Shown here piece after piece: positions 11,212 through 22,562 of a DNA stretch of 64,000 bases; within the stretch, counting starts at the first letter, position 1; every line of letters starts with the position of its first letter. The DNA lies in the NCBI GenBank assembly GCA_038503075.1, contig JBCAML010000003.1, forward strand, positions 1,426,001-1,490,000. Direction: 5' to 3'. This DNA comes from Gyromitra esculenta (taxonomy: Eukaryota > Ascomycota > Pezizomycetes > Pezizales > Discinaceae). The notes beneath the pieces were generated by a model. The model did not search any database. It had not been told where the DNA came from and saw only the letters and a program-made list of their open reading frames with translations. The translations under genes and the position numbers were made by a program.

Positions 11212-13309
11212 GGGAGGATGATTTTTCTCTCTTCAGGGATTTCGGATTTTATAGTTTATTTGGACTTTGAGCTGTGGATCGTGGTAGCTTGTGCCATGAA
11301 GGGATATTTATACTTGCTGTAATGTACCTTCTTTTACCATTTTCACCTTGAACTCTGGTGGATACACATGTGTCGAAATCTTGAAAACCAAAAGAGAACG
11401 AGTGCTCGACATGCAAAGCTACATGTCAGCTACTCGTTTTGGCTAACGATGCGCCCTAGCGTGAGCTTAAACTGTGATTCAATCCCAGTTAATCATTTGG
11501 GTTCCATTTGGCCGTCCTGATCATGATCACGCCACCAACTATGTACTCGTACTCTCGCGACGTTTTTAAACCGGGCCAGATCCGCATACCACACAAACTG
11601 CCCTGAACCTACCTATTTCATATGGGATACAGAGGTAGCCCGTTTTAAAAACGTCATGAGAATACGAGTACATTGCCAACAACAATAGCTTTCGTCAAAT
11701 CATGCTCCCTAGAAATTAACAGCGTAGAGCAAATGCGATCTGTCAGCGGTCGTCTCCCGCTACACTAGTTAACTTTCTGTGGAACCACGTGCACTTCCTT
11801 ATTCAACATCCAATCGTCTATCCAACGAACATCGTCCATCTCAGCGTAAACTCATCTCTCATCATCAATCGAAGTGGCTCCATCGATAAAAATCAGCCCC
11901 GTTTCAAAAGAAACAGCAGTGATCCGTATACGAGCTACTCCGGTCAGTTTCAGCTCTCGTTTCAGTTCTTTACTATCCTTAAGCGTTATCGAAAAAGAAA
12001 TTTTTTTGTCGTAACTAACCAAGATAGCAAACTTCGCTAACTTAAACGCTGCCTTTAGCCCCCTGCAACGTGTTAATCGTAAAACTACCTACCAGGCCAA
12101 TTCAAAACTAAAACGAGATCTATACCTGCCACATATCTGTTTATCTCTAGATTGTGGTTGCTGCCAACATCATAAATCCTCACTCGTGGAACGAGATGTT
12201 CGATGTCTTGGCACTAGCTCACGAGTGAGTAATGATGATTATAAACGTTTTCATAAAATACCTAGAGGAAAATTGGGAAATTTTAGTTCACGGTTTAGGT
12301 ATATGAATTTTTTCCGATTTGTACTGGACCCTTGAGGCTAACGAAACGGTCTAGGCAAATGTGGTCTAGACTCACACTTGTGAGACTAGGAAGGAGTTGA
12401 GGTAATCAGCGTCTTCTTTTCTCGGCCAAATAAGGGCTTCGGATTACAGGAAACTCCGTTGAAGTTATTAGTCCGGTGATCGAAGAATCCATTAACTGAC
12501 TGCTAGGAGTTTTGATTTACCTGTCAAGATTATTGGTGCCCAAACTAAGGAGGGATAAAACCGATCATGTGATTTGATTAGCGTGTGGTCGCTATTTCGG
12601 GAACTTCACGCTTTTCGGTACAAATTCCGAGAATTATATGTTGTTTTGAAACCCCCAAAGCAAGGAGAAAGACTAGCCCAATTGGCCAACCCTTACTTCG
12701 CTGATTTTATTCCACCTTCAATATGTCTAATCCATGATTTTCAGGATTTTAGACTTGAGCATAACCGACCTCAAATAAGCGTGCTAAGCAAAACTTATGT
12801 TGGGAGGCTTACACGGACTCTCTTTGGCAATGATCATCTTGGCGTAACAGTAATATTTTTAATAGAACCCATTCATAACCTAGCTAGCTCCGCCTATTAA
12901 CACTAGCCGTCACGTTGGTTCTAAGTCTCAAGATTGTGAGTTTCTTCCCGAGGTTTATGTTAGCTACACCGATTTTCAACTTGACCCTAAAAAAAATTCT
13001 TTTGAAGTGCCCTATGTGAAGACAACATACAAGAGATTTTGGGGCAGAATATAAAAGACAAAAGCTAGCAACCAATCCTCACCACACTGCGGGATCAGAA
13101 AACAAATAAAGGGATCTAAGGTCAGTAATAATCTCAGTCAATAACCAATATTTCTCTCATCACATGAGATATAAGGCATTCAATGATTCTAATCGGTATA
13201 CTTTTAGATCAAGAGATCATTCTCTATTTATACTCACTACCTTCTACTACTCGAGCTCAACTAAGATCAAGGACTATAACTGACCCTCATCGCGAGCAAC
13301 AAGATCGAG
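11212..13309. other. intergenic, contains one MITE copy
   Basis: About 2.1 kb between divergent genes. It holds the 129-bp element at 11543-11671. The remaining frames (for example 12574-12900) show no family features. A pyrimidine-rich tract with CTCATC and TACTCGAG precedes the PTR2 start. Confidence 0.4.
11543..11671 (-). mobile_element. 129-bp MITE-like element, copy 1
   Basis: Ends GTACTCGTA...TACGAGTAC. The terminal about 30 bp are imperfect inverted repeats (GTACTCGTACTCTCGCGACG against the complement of the right end, GTACTCGTATTCTCATGACG). The reverse complement of this element closely matches 36968-37095, including the interior (GGGCTACCTCTGTATCCC). It has no coding capacity. It is flanked by or begins with TA, in keeping with TA-targeting non-autonomous elements. 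Confidence 0.75.
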
Positions 13310-15252
13310 ATGGTTTCCGAGAATGCTAGCATCTTTGGCGATGGGCAGGAACTGTAAGTTTCTGCCCCTTAAACATCACTCAGTTAAATATATGTTGATA
13401 GCTTATTGCCTAATAGCGAACACTCCAATTCCATAGTAGGAGCTCCAGAACTTTTAGAAATTGCAAAATTTCCATCCCACAAAATCAGAAAGTCAATCGA
13501 AATCGATGACAAGGTGTCTCTCTCGGAAGACTCTAAGGAGCCAACTGACCAGGAGATGGCCGAGCTCCGCCACGTTGGAGACAAAATTCCTATTAGTGCT
13601 TGGCTCGTAGCAATCGTGGAGCTGGCAGAACGCTTCACATACTACGGTTTAACCGGCCCTTTCCAAAACTATATGCAGAATAGGAGAGACGATCCACTCC
13701 ACCCTGGTGCCCTGGGGCTTGGACAGTCCTCTGCTACTGCTCTGCAGTACTTCTTCCAGTTTTGTAAGTATGTCTACGGATCCCATTTTACAGGCAACCT
13801 TGTTATTCTAACGACACTTTGATAGGGTGCTATGTCACCCCAATTTTTGGAGCTATTTCTGCCGATGCCTGGTTGGGTCGCTACAACGCCATTGTCCTCT
13901 TCGCTTTCATCTATATTTGCGGGCTTATTATATTATTTGCTACATCTCTCCCGTCCTCTCTTGATAATGGCGCTGGGCTTGGTGGTCTCATTGGTGCTAT
14001 GCTGGTTCTTGGTCTTGGAACTGGTGGTATCAAGAGCAACGTTTCTCCCTTGATTGCTGAGCAGTATACCAAGACCAAACCAGTTCTTAAGACTTTAAAG
14101 AGCGGTGAACGAGTTATTATCGATCCCGCTGTCACTATCCAGAGTTTGTATAATATCTTTTACTGGTGTATCAATGTGGGATCGCTGTCTTCGATTGCGA
14201 CTGTGTGGCTGGAGTTGAAGGTCGACTTTTGGGTGAGTTCGAGCGTGCTCCTGATTTTTACTACTGATTTTAGGAGCCCGTTTAATAATTAATAATAGGC
14301 TGCCTTCCTTTTGCCATTCTGCTTTTTCTTCGTTGGTCTACTTACCTTGATCGTTGGGAAGAAGCACTATGTTATACGTGCCCCAAAAGGCTCCGTCCTC
14401 CTTGATGCTATCAAAGCAATGGGAATTGCCATCAGATCAGGTTTCAAAATGAACGCTGCCCGCCCTATCTACGGAGATCAATTCGTCGAGGAGATGAAGC
14501 GTGCTCTCGTCGCGTGTCGTGTCTTTTGCTTCTACCCGATCTACTGGCTCTTGTATGGACAGATGTCTTCCAATTTTGTTTCCATGGCAGGGACGATGGA
14601 AACCCACGGTATCCCGAACGATCTACTCTTCAACTTAAATCCGATTTCTATAATCTTATTTATCCCATTGATGGAAAAAGCAGTCTACCCACTGCTCAGG
14701 AAAATGAAGATTCCGTTTAAGCCGATTACCCGCATTACTTTCGGATTCTTCCTCGCCGCGGCAGCGATGGCTTATGCCGCAGGTATACAGCACCTGATTT
14801 ACAGCGCCGGACCCTGCTACGACTCTCCTTTAGAATGCGCAGCTAGCAAAGGTGGTGAGATTCCGAACAAAGTCCACGTTGCCATTCAAACCCCTGCGTA
14901 CGTGCTCATCGGTTTCTCGGAAATTTTTGCCGCTATCACTGGTCTCGAGTATGCTTTTACCAAAGCTCCCCCTTCTATGAAATCTCTCGTCATGGCACTC
15001 TTCCTCCTTCAGAACGCTTTCGGTTCAGCTATCGGTATCGCCCTTTCCCCTACCTCAAGGAACCCTAAGATGGTGGTCTTTTTTGCTTGTCTCGCAGGGG
15101 CTACTGTGGTTGCGGGTGCTGCTTTCTGGTTCTGTTTCAACAAACATAACGCGACGGAAGAGCAGATGAACAGGATCGATGCGGACAACATAGAATTAAA
15201 GCCGAGAAAAATGGCGGATGTGAAGACTGCGGTAATGGGGAGGAAGGACTAG
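13310..15252 (+). CDS. PTR2: PTR2-type proton-coupled di/tripeptide transporter
   Basis: Four exons: 13310-13353, 13402-13763, 13826-14232, 14299-15252. Donors are GTAAGT, GTAAGT and GTGAGT, acceptors GATAG, GATAG and ATAG, and all phases close to 588 aa, the normal length for fungal Ptr2. The POT-family signature ELAERFTYYG lies near residue 85. The conserved second block, starting about GAISADAWLGRYNAI, and GLGTGGIKSNVSPLIAEQYT near residues 200-220 follow. The C-terminal half has the expected hydrophobic spans, and INVGSLSSI and GFSEIFAAITGLEYAFTKAP are typical family motifs. It sits in the plasma membrane and imports small peptides with protons. The N-terminal 70 residues are polar and acidic, as in yeast Ptr2, where that region is used for regulated turnover. 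No neighbouring gene suggests a shared pathway. Confidence 0.95.
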
Positions 15253-15853
15253 GACGAACCAAGGTCTGAGTGTTACCGAAGGACGTTTCGGTATTAAATC
15301 CCGGCCTTCATTCATATTGTTTGGCGTGGCCCTAGAGTGTTTTCACCCTCGTAGGCGCAGCTCTTATGAAACTTTTGATCTAAGTCAATTATTTAGCCAT
15401 ATGTAGTTAAACACAAACGTAGCAAACCCCTAGCGCTAGCCAAACCATCATACTATAGTACTACAAGTGCATGGATTGTGCCAAATATCTCATCTAAGTT
15501 GATCAGATCATGACTTCTAAACCCAGTTAATGCTCTGAGACCTAATCTAAATAGACATGTTAAGGAATGGGAAATGGCTGATTTGACATACCATAATCCA
15601 CAAACTATGAGCTGGATGCAGTCGTTCCAGGGAGACTGGTCAGTGACGAACAGGGGCCTGGAGAGGAACCAAGCAACGAGTATCAATGGAGACTAAGGTT
15701 ACTATATATCTGCCCTGATAAGATAGTTGAATGCGTAAGGGGTAAACAGGATAGCTGGCCATGGTATGAGAGAGATATCGTGTAAGGTTGATGACGGATT
15801 AAACTACTCTCGGTATCCGTATATAAGGGAAACCCCTCACAGTGCTCTCGCAT

Positions 15854-15963
15854 ACTATCCGTGTTGGCATATATATCATTCTATTCACATCGGCCTAACA
15901 TTCTATCCGTGCTGGGATATCATTCCACCCGAACCAGAAGAACTATTTACCCGTGCCGGGGTA
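15854..15963. repeat. three diverged copies of a CTATCCGTG(C/T)TGG motif
   Basis: Copies begin near 15854, 15901 and 15944 (ACTATCCGTGTTGGCATAT, TTCTATCCGTGCTGGGATAT, ATTTACCCGTGCCGGGGTAT), spaced 43-47 bp. A degenerate tandem array; function unknown. Confidence 0.5.
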
Positions 15964-17659
15964 TCCTATCTCCGATCGATTCGCATGATACTCACTTGAG
16001 TCTTATTCTAACATTATTCAGACTCTGAATGTCGCTAACTAGCTCAGGAGCTACTATTGCAATTGCCATAGGAAATACATTCGTAATAACCAGTATTAAG
16101 ACTGCACTCTACATCACCATATAGATGCCACAAACTTTCAATAGGCCAGAAAGTGATCAAAGCGTGGAACTACCTAAGCACCTATAATTACGCGCGTACC
16201 CTTCAGAAACTATAAGCGTGGGCCTGTCCCTTATGCTGGCAATGCTGCCAACTTTCGTGGGGGCCAAATAATGGCCAACATTTGAGGCTGTGCTATGATT
16301 AGTTTCATTAAATTCTCAGAACTCCGATGCGAATTTCTGAAAAACACATAGGTAAATCTGGTGACTAATAGAGCGGTGCTTAGAATGATAGATAAGCCGC
16401 CTCTTTCCGCCCCGAGGCCTCGGATAAATGTTGGCAGACCGAAGTACCAGCATAAGGGATACACGTAAAGCCTACCCTTCATGGACTGAATGCCTCAAGC
16501 TTGAGTCTTGTTCTGGCCTTAGAGCTACTGAGATAAATATATCAATTCCCATTCATATCCTTGGCTCGTTTACACGCATTTCTTAGTCCATTGCGTTTCG
16601 CCTTTTGGTTCTGGCACACATAAGTTGTATGTATTCAAAGGGCAAGGCGATTACTTTTAGTTGGTAATATGTGAATTCCATACCATACAAACATTGCTCA
16701 GAAATTGTCAAAACACGCACAACTCCACACAATGCGCATTCACCCTTAAATATTCTGATCTTGAGTGATTAGTACCCCTGCTAGCTTAAACCCCTGACCA
16801 ATCATACTAGGATATAGAACGCCTTTGTTCCACAGTTGTGGTGTGCTGTTAAGCTTCAAGCCGTACGTGTTTCCGTAAAATCCTTCCATCCGAAGATTTT
16901 TCACCGTCAATGCTTCTAGAGACAAATAATTTCTGAGTATACGTATTCTCCGCTATCGTGTTATTCAGATCTAGTTTCTAAAGAAAGATATAAGCTCAAC
17001 ATAGAGTGCGTATACTCAGTCAGAAGCACGGTGTCTCCAGGATCCTTCAGAGCCAAATCAAATTTTTATTCAACCATGATCACTAATTGTTATACAATGC
17101 AAAAATTCTTGATTCTGAAAGCAACGTTAACGTGTTTGCTAAATTTTCCTTATCGGAGGAACGGCTCGAAACTTCGTTTTCAGCGTTTAAGCGTACATGC
17201 ATGCGCCAGCTAGCCATCTAAGACAGCATCTTTCTAACAAATCGCCGAGTACCATTGTATTTTATCAGTGGTTACTGACCTAAAGAGTAAACATTCGAAA
17301 CAAATACAGCGGCAGAGCAAGGCAATACTACTTCGGTAGGTTCTCTACGACGCCACTTTACTTCAAGCCGTAGGCAAAATTCAATAGTGGCCCACATGCG
17401 CACTACTCATAATCAAATGGCGTTTTAAAACATATTCAGATCTACGTAGGATCTACGCACTCAGCCAAACTAGTAGAATTCATAGGAACACAGAAGTCGT
17501 CGTGAAAACCAAAGTACTATAAGTCGACTGTGGCTCCAACTTCACTTGGCTGTCCATAACTATCAATCTATCTCGATTATATCGACATAACTCACCTCTA
17601 AAACTGCCCTATTAACGCCATAGCTATGATTCCAGATCAGTGCCAAAATTGATATGAGA

Positions 17660-18484
17660 TTCTGCTCTTTACCGTCTCCGACTTTGGAGCCTTCCTCGCT
17701 ACTATTCTCGTCCTCCCAGGAAGCAACTTTTTTCTCGAGGCAGAAATGAAGATTTGCTCTTTATTCTCTCCGTAATACAGTGTCGGATGATCAGCAGATT
17801 GTATTTATCGAGGTTCAGTATGGGCCGCTACACCTTCGCAAAACGCTGCAAGGTCAGGGGCACTTTGCATTATTACAAGGACTAAAGCTTGGAGACCTAC
17901 CCCTATCGATGCTGGCGCTGTCAATAAAGAAATTCAAGAGGCCGCGGCTGAGACTGAGGCTTCTTTAGAAGGGGAGGACAAGCAGGTGGCATGACGAGCA
18001 GGTGGCATGACATGGTATGTTGTAATGAAACTTCTACTAAGCTATAGACAACTTCTCAAGACTAGAGTAGTGTTAGCGGTAAAGAGTAGGGTCTGGTCTC
18101 GTTGACCAGAAAGAATTTAACATCCAAGGACAAATTGATTTGCCTGAATGCTACGGCATCGTTCGATTGCATCAGTTAGAGGAAGTTGAAGAACTTGGTT
18201 CCAATGAATATCGTGGGGAATTTACAATGATTCCTTGCAATTACGGCATCTTGGGGACCTTAATTGGGGTATTTCAGATTGTTTCTGAAGCGGCAGCCTA
18301 CCATAAGAAGCCTAGTGGAAATATGGGTTATGCTGAATGGTGGCAGTTATTAGTGGTATTAGGGATATATATAAAATTATCCTATTCGATTGCGCTCTTG
18401 GGATTCGGTCATGTACATACATGTACATACATACACTCATACACTATATTTTCTTTGTGCTGGCAAATTTTAGAATTACCTTGA
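17660..18484 (+). pseudogene. possible relic of an unknown coding region
   Basis: Three stretches in different frames have protein-like composition. The first, at about 17676-17760, reads TVSDFGAFLATILVLPG. The second, at about 17880-17994, ends IQEAAAETEASLEGEDKQVA before a stop. The third is a 115-codon frame from 18140 without an ATG start (its first codon is TTG), containing EEVEELGSNEYRGEFTMIP. They could be exons of one gene with unclear splice sites, or a decayed copy. I recognise no family, and no consistent splice model was found. Confidence 0.22.
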
Positions 18485-19594
18485 TATACACGTATCTTAA
18501 TCTATTCCCCACCGAAATTCTCCTTTGCCAAATAGAGAACAGTTCCCGAGAGAGCTAACTAGAGGATACTACCCGGGGGGCCACATACAGCTACCAAACT
18601 AGACCTTAAGCCACCAAAACCTATTAAATTTAAGAGTTTACAATCTTCTTCTGATCAATATCTCCACTTCCATGACTGCTTCCCACTGCTATCACTACCA
18701 ACAGCTTATATTTAGCTATCGTTAGTCCAAGTTTGTATACCTAGGGCACATTTAGTACCCTCCTCTTCCTACATCACCATCAACGGCAAACTTGCCCCAA
18801 GGTGGCATACACACGTAGCTCAAAGACCTCTATATAAATTCCAAACAGCCTCGAACTCCCATTCCCAAACTTCCCAAATGTGCCCAGCGAGTGACACCCG
18901 ATTAACCAAATAGCCATCAATCAACCCCATCGGTACCCCCAAATCCCATCGGTACCCCCAAGCGGTCTTGGCATACGTAGCCAACAGAGAGTATTCCATG
19001 GATCCAACTGTCGCGAGTAATACCCGATGCCCAAATCTTCGAAAATCTTCACCGCCTTGCATGAAAGCGGGATCTACCCCGCCAAATGCATTCCCAGGCT
19101 ATCCCACCTAGACACGTTATTGCACTTAACCGTTCAGGAAATGTCCAACGCCATTTGGGATTCTTTTAGCAAAACCCATTAGCCCAAATCGCAATAGATC
19201 GGCCCCTCGTCATCCTCAAAATCCCATAAATCGGAACGGGGACGAGCCGAAGGGCTCAATAAACCCCCTGATAGTAATAATAAGAATAACATCAGTTAAT
19301 CACATGTCCCGCATTCAACGAGGCTTGGTGGTTGGTTTGTCTCAGATGAGGGTTAAGTGAACGCTAGGTAGGATAGCTACGTAGGTAGCTAATACCACTG
19401 CCAAAATCTTTCCGATGAGCCTGGAAGACCAATGAACGCTTTAGAGCCTGAGCTGTCACAGTTTTAGAGTAATTCTACCGGAGGCTGTACACAAACTCTT
19501 TCGTGTACCCCTAGAGCAGTTTTAGATATCCACTAATTTTCTTCTCATACATATCCCCCTTCTCAGGTGTACCCTAATGGTATTGTATGTTGCC

Positions 19595-19612
19595 AAAAAA
19601 AAAAAAAAAAAG
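19595..19612. repeat. poly(A) run
   Basis: An uninterrupted run of about 17 A residues on the plus strand. It could be the 3' tail of an old retroposed sequence, but nothing upstream resembles a SINE or LINE. Confidence 0.7.
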
Positions 19613-19851
19613 CGTCCCGGCATTTGCATAACAACCACAAATAAGGCTATAGCCAAGACAAAATATGGAATAAGTCTCTGGTATATATTAATACCTCACA
19701 TACTATCTTCATAGTTTAGTGGTCGGTGTGCCACCCCCCCACCTTTACCACATACACTGCCCAAGTCACCAAAACTCCGAATTTCAGCTTTTCTCAACAG
19801 TTCCTCCCAGCAATGGTAGGATAGTGCTTAGGGTAGTACTTTCCTTAACGG

Positions 19852-20089
19852 TACCGCATTAACTAGAAATATACACCACACACCAGTACGTTGGATTAAG
19901 CTTGAGGCTGTGTAAGACAGTGAACTTGGTAAGATTTTTTTTGTTTTTCGGCGGACTCATTTACTCGAACTAGTTAACTGACACCAGAAACAACAGCAGC
20001 AGCAGCAGGCGAAAACTCGAGTTTCGAGACCCGCCACATCTTATTTCAGCACCTTAGCGCGTGGTTGTATATTTCCAGTTAATTCGGTA
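19852..20089 (+). mobile_element. 238-bp MITE-like element, copy 1
   Basis: Begins TACCGCATTAACTAGAAATA and ends with the near complement of that sequence (TATTTCCAGTTAATTCGGTA), giving terminal inverted repeats of about 33 bp. The whole element matches 54135-54372 in inverted orientation and both are exactly 238 bp. Shared interior landmarks include AAGCTTGAGGCTGTGTAAGA, a T-run, GGCGGACTCATTTACTCGAA and a CAG/CTG-rich stretch. The ends fit a TA target site. There is no coding capacity. Confidence 0.88.
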
Positions 20090-20470
20090 CTTCAGCTGGT
20101 CCCCAAATCTGTCCAGGGAGATTGTTACCTAATGAATTGTGAAGGTAGTAAAGTAGCATATACAGCATGTACATAGCAATAAATTCGCCCTATAGCCAAT
20201 AATAAAGACCAAGGATCTTTTTGCAGAGATTTTAGGTTCTACGACCTCTATTTGTGTATTAATGTGGTCATTGAGGGGGCGGTGGGGAAGAGGGGTTGCA
20301 CTACATTTATTATGTGCGATGTTTTGGTTACAATGCAAATTACAGCTTTTTTTTTGATGTACAGCACGATCTTACTCTTCAGCCGCACGATATGTTTGAT
20401 TATGTTGTTTTCGCCTTGGTGGAATTGGGGGAATGGGGTGATAAAAAAAATATAAAAGAAATTTTATAAA

Positions 20471-20542
20471 TGCGTACTCGGGGAGTCGAACCCCGTTCTC
20501 CCGCTTGGGAAGCGAAAATCATAACCGTTAGACCAAGTACGC
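20471..20542 (-). tRNA. tRNA-Gly (anticodon CCC)
   Basis: Read on the minus strand, 72 nt. The acceptor stem GCGTACT pairs perfectly with AGTACGC, followed by discriminator A. The anticodon arm is TTCGC-TTCCCAA-GCGGG, which places CCC at positions 34-36. The T arm is CGGGG-TTCGACT-CCCCG with a perfect 5-bp stem. There is no intron. A T-run lies downstream of the gene on its own strand, as expected for RNA polymerase III termination. It decodes GGG glycine codons. Confidence 0.93.
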
Positions 20543-20808
20543 TGATATCAATGATGATATAGAGCCTTCTGTAGCAAAAATTGCAACTTTCAAACTAAAG
20601 CTGGGTAGACTTACGTTATAGTAAAAGCCGTAGACACTCGAGAAATCCGCTATCTTCACGTAGGGGTCGTCCTTCAGACCAGCCAGAGGCCAAAGAGAGC
20701 GAATCGACGAGAGTCAATGAATGAGCGAGATACAACGAACAAATGGTAGCGATCGAGGGTAGGCAGGGGGAGCTAGGGGAGTTGTAGCAAGCTTTAAAAT
20801 CCGCAGAG

Positions 20809-20838
20809 AGCCGTGAGGAGCCGTGAGGAGCCGTGAAG
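20809..20838. repeat. 10-bp tandem repeat, three units
   Basis: Units AGCCGTGAGG, AGCCGTGAGG and AGCCGTGAAG in direct succession. No function implied. Confidence 0.75.
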
Positions 20839-21746
20839 GCTGCAAATACCGTAGAGGTAAGGAAGGCTGTGAAGGAAACAGTAAAGACCACAGAGAAGCC
20901 ATAGAGACATACCTATTATAAAATGCTGCGGAAACTCAAGGTGACGAAAGCTCAGGTTGTTGGGAATCCACTGAAGCAAAACCAACAAAAGCCATGAAGG
21001 CGTAACGCCAAACTGAAGCCAATAAGGATGTGGAGTCTCAGCCCGAAAGACCTTAAACCAATCGTATATCCGGAGAGATCCCGGAGTCAGCAACAGCGAA
21101 TTCGTGTCCTAGGCCTCCTGGCTCGGTACAGAATCCCACCGGTGTGCCTGGCGAATACCGTGTTCCCACGCAGATCAAGCTAAAGATACCTTTAGTGTTC
21201 CTTAGCAAAGGATTGGTGACTAGATCGGCATGGAGCTTCAATGCTTGCTCGTAGTCGTCATACTATGACAATTTGTCAATGGGCGGAGCTACAAGCTAAG
21301 CTGTATAATTTGTTTTTAGTGAAGAAGACAAGATCAAGCAGCACGACAGGATTGGTTTCGAGCAGATGCAGATGCAGATGGAATCTTCCGCACAATGTAT
21401 CCCAGCATGTGTATAAGGCGTTCTACGGCGTGGGCGGGCGGCAGTGGCGTCCTGTCAGTTGACCTCGCGGGCTGACTGTGCCTTTTCTTCTACGTAAGAG
21501 AATACGTAAACGCAAAATTTCGTGGGGAGTAGTATCATGCTATAGAGCGTATACCTACCTGTGTAGAGCAAGAGAAGCAACGTCCTGCCTGATATGGAGA
21601 GGGATAAGCCCCCCATTCACGGCACTCCAAAGAACTGGCCGTATAGAGCGTATTGAATACATGTAGGTCTGATACAAACTGCCACGATCATGTCACAGCA
21701 TATAAAGAAACGTCTCTCTGCCATCGCTCTCACCCTAACCCTAACC

Positions 21747-21767
21747 ACGTGATCAATCACGTGATAC
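21747..21767. promoter_or_regulatory. paired CACGTGAT sites
   Basis: Two CACGTGAT words separated by CAAT. CACGTG is the core of bHLH/Cbf1-type binding sites, but no gene lies close enough to assign a role, so this is sequence observation only. It is preceded by two and a bit units of CCCTAA (21733-21746). Confidence 0.3.
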
Positions 21768-22400
21768 TATCCCTTCCTCACGTCCAACCCCGCATACCAC
21801 ACTAGTTTTCATGTAGATACATGTAGCTTCATAGGTTTCTGCGTCGCCATTGTGCTAGCTGAAGATGTATCGTGAAGATTGCTCAAAAGGTCTCAGGCAA
21901 TTATTGGAAGCCGTTGGTCAACTGGATACGGTACGATTTAACCGAAGGAACTCAGCCCTTAAAAAAGAAAAGGTGTTTCATCAATATTGAGGACTTTGCT
22001 AAGAAAATAGCGGCCAATTGAATTTTGCAGTGCACGCTCCATTCAGTTTGAGTATCTTAGTGGCCGGACATATAACACTAAGGGGTCTAAAATCATGTGG
22101 GTAAAGGAAACACGAAGCTAGTGAAACAAGTGCAAGCTAGCCTAGTACTTTGTATTTTGCAGGTAGTTGTGGTCAAGGGCTTAGCGTTCAATCCTCTAAA
22201 TATCACTCAGGAGCCCTTGCAGAAACTAGCAAAGAGGCATACATGGATCAGGCTCTTTTTTAAACAACATGTTATCCCCGCGTTACAGGGTTGACCTAGC
22301 CTAGTTGCCCTTGATTTATGCGGCTCGCACAAAACACAAGCAGGTACTCGGTACTCTTCGCTTGCATAGCTTCATGCCCAGCATGATCCCACAGTTCGAG

Positions 22401-22562
22401 AAAATGGGGTGAATCTGCTGCTGTATTGTTGGGAAACACTAGCTTGATTTTAGAGAGCTACCGTATTTACGCTAGCAATCTAATATTACTTTAGCATTTT
22501 TTCGGAACGCTGCATACACGTTGTACCAGGTGCATCCCCTTTTTTAGTACTACAGCCTAGTA
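22401..22562 (+). repeat. dispersed repeat, copy 1
   Basis: Matches 59064-59237 in the same orientation with many substitutions and a few small indels. Shared blocks include TCTGCTGCTGTATTG, CTACCGTATTT, TTTAGCATTTTTTC/TTCAGCATTTTTTC, GTACCAG and TGCATCCCCTTT. No open frame is shared, so it is probably a decayed non-coding element. Boundaries are approximate. Confidence 0.7.

Larger units (their letters stand above)
15253..20470. other. gene-poor region, 5.2 kb
   Basis: No confident gene. It contains a low-order repeat at 15854-15963, a possible relic of a coding region at 17660-18484, a 16-18 bp A-run at about 19595, and the 238-bp MITE at 19852-20089. A minus-strand frame at 18820-19062 is built partly by a direct repeat (CCCATCGGTACCCCCAA twice, about 18928-18961) and has no recognisable similarity. 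Confidence 0.4.

Noticed and set aside
21733..21746. CCCTAACCCTAACC as an interstitial telomere
   Set aside because: Only about two and a third units are present, too few to separate from chance or from a short footprint. Nothing else suggests a chromosome end here.
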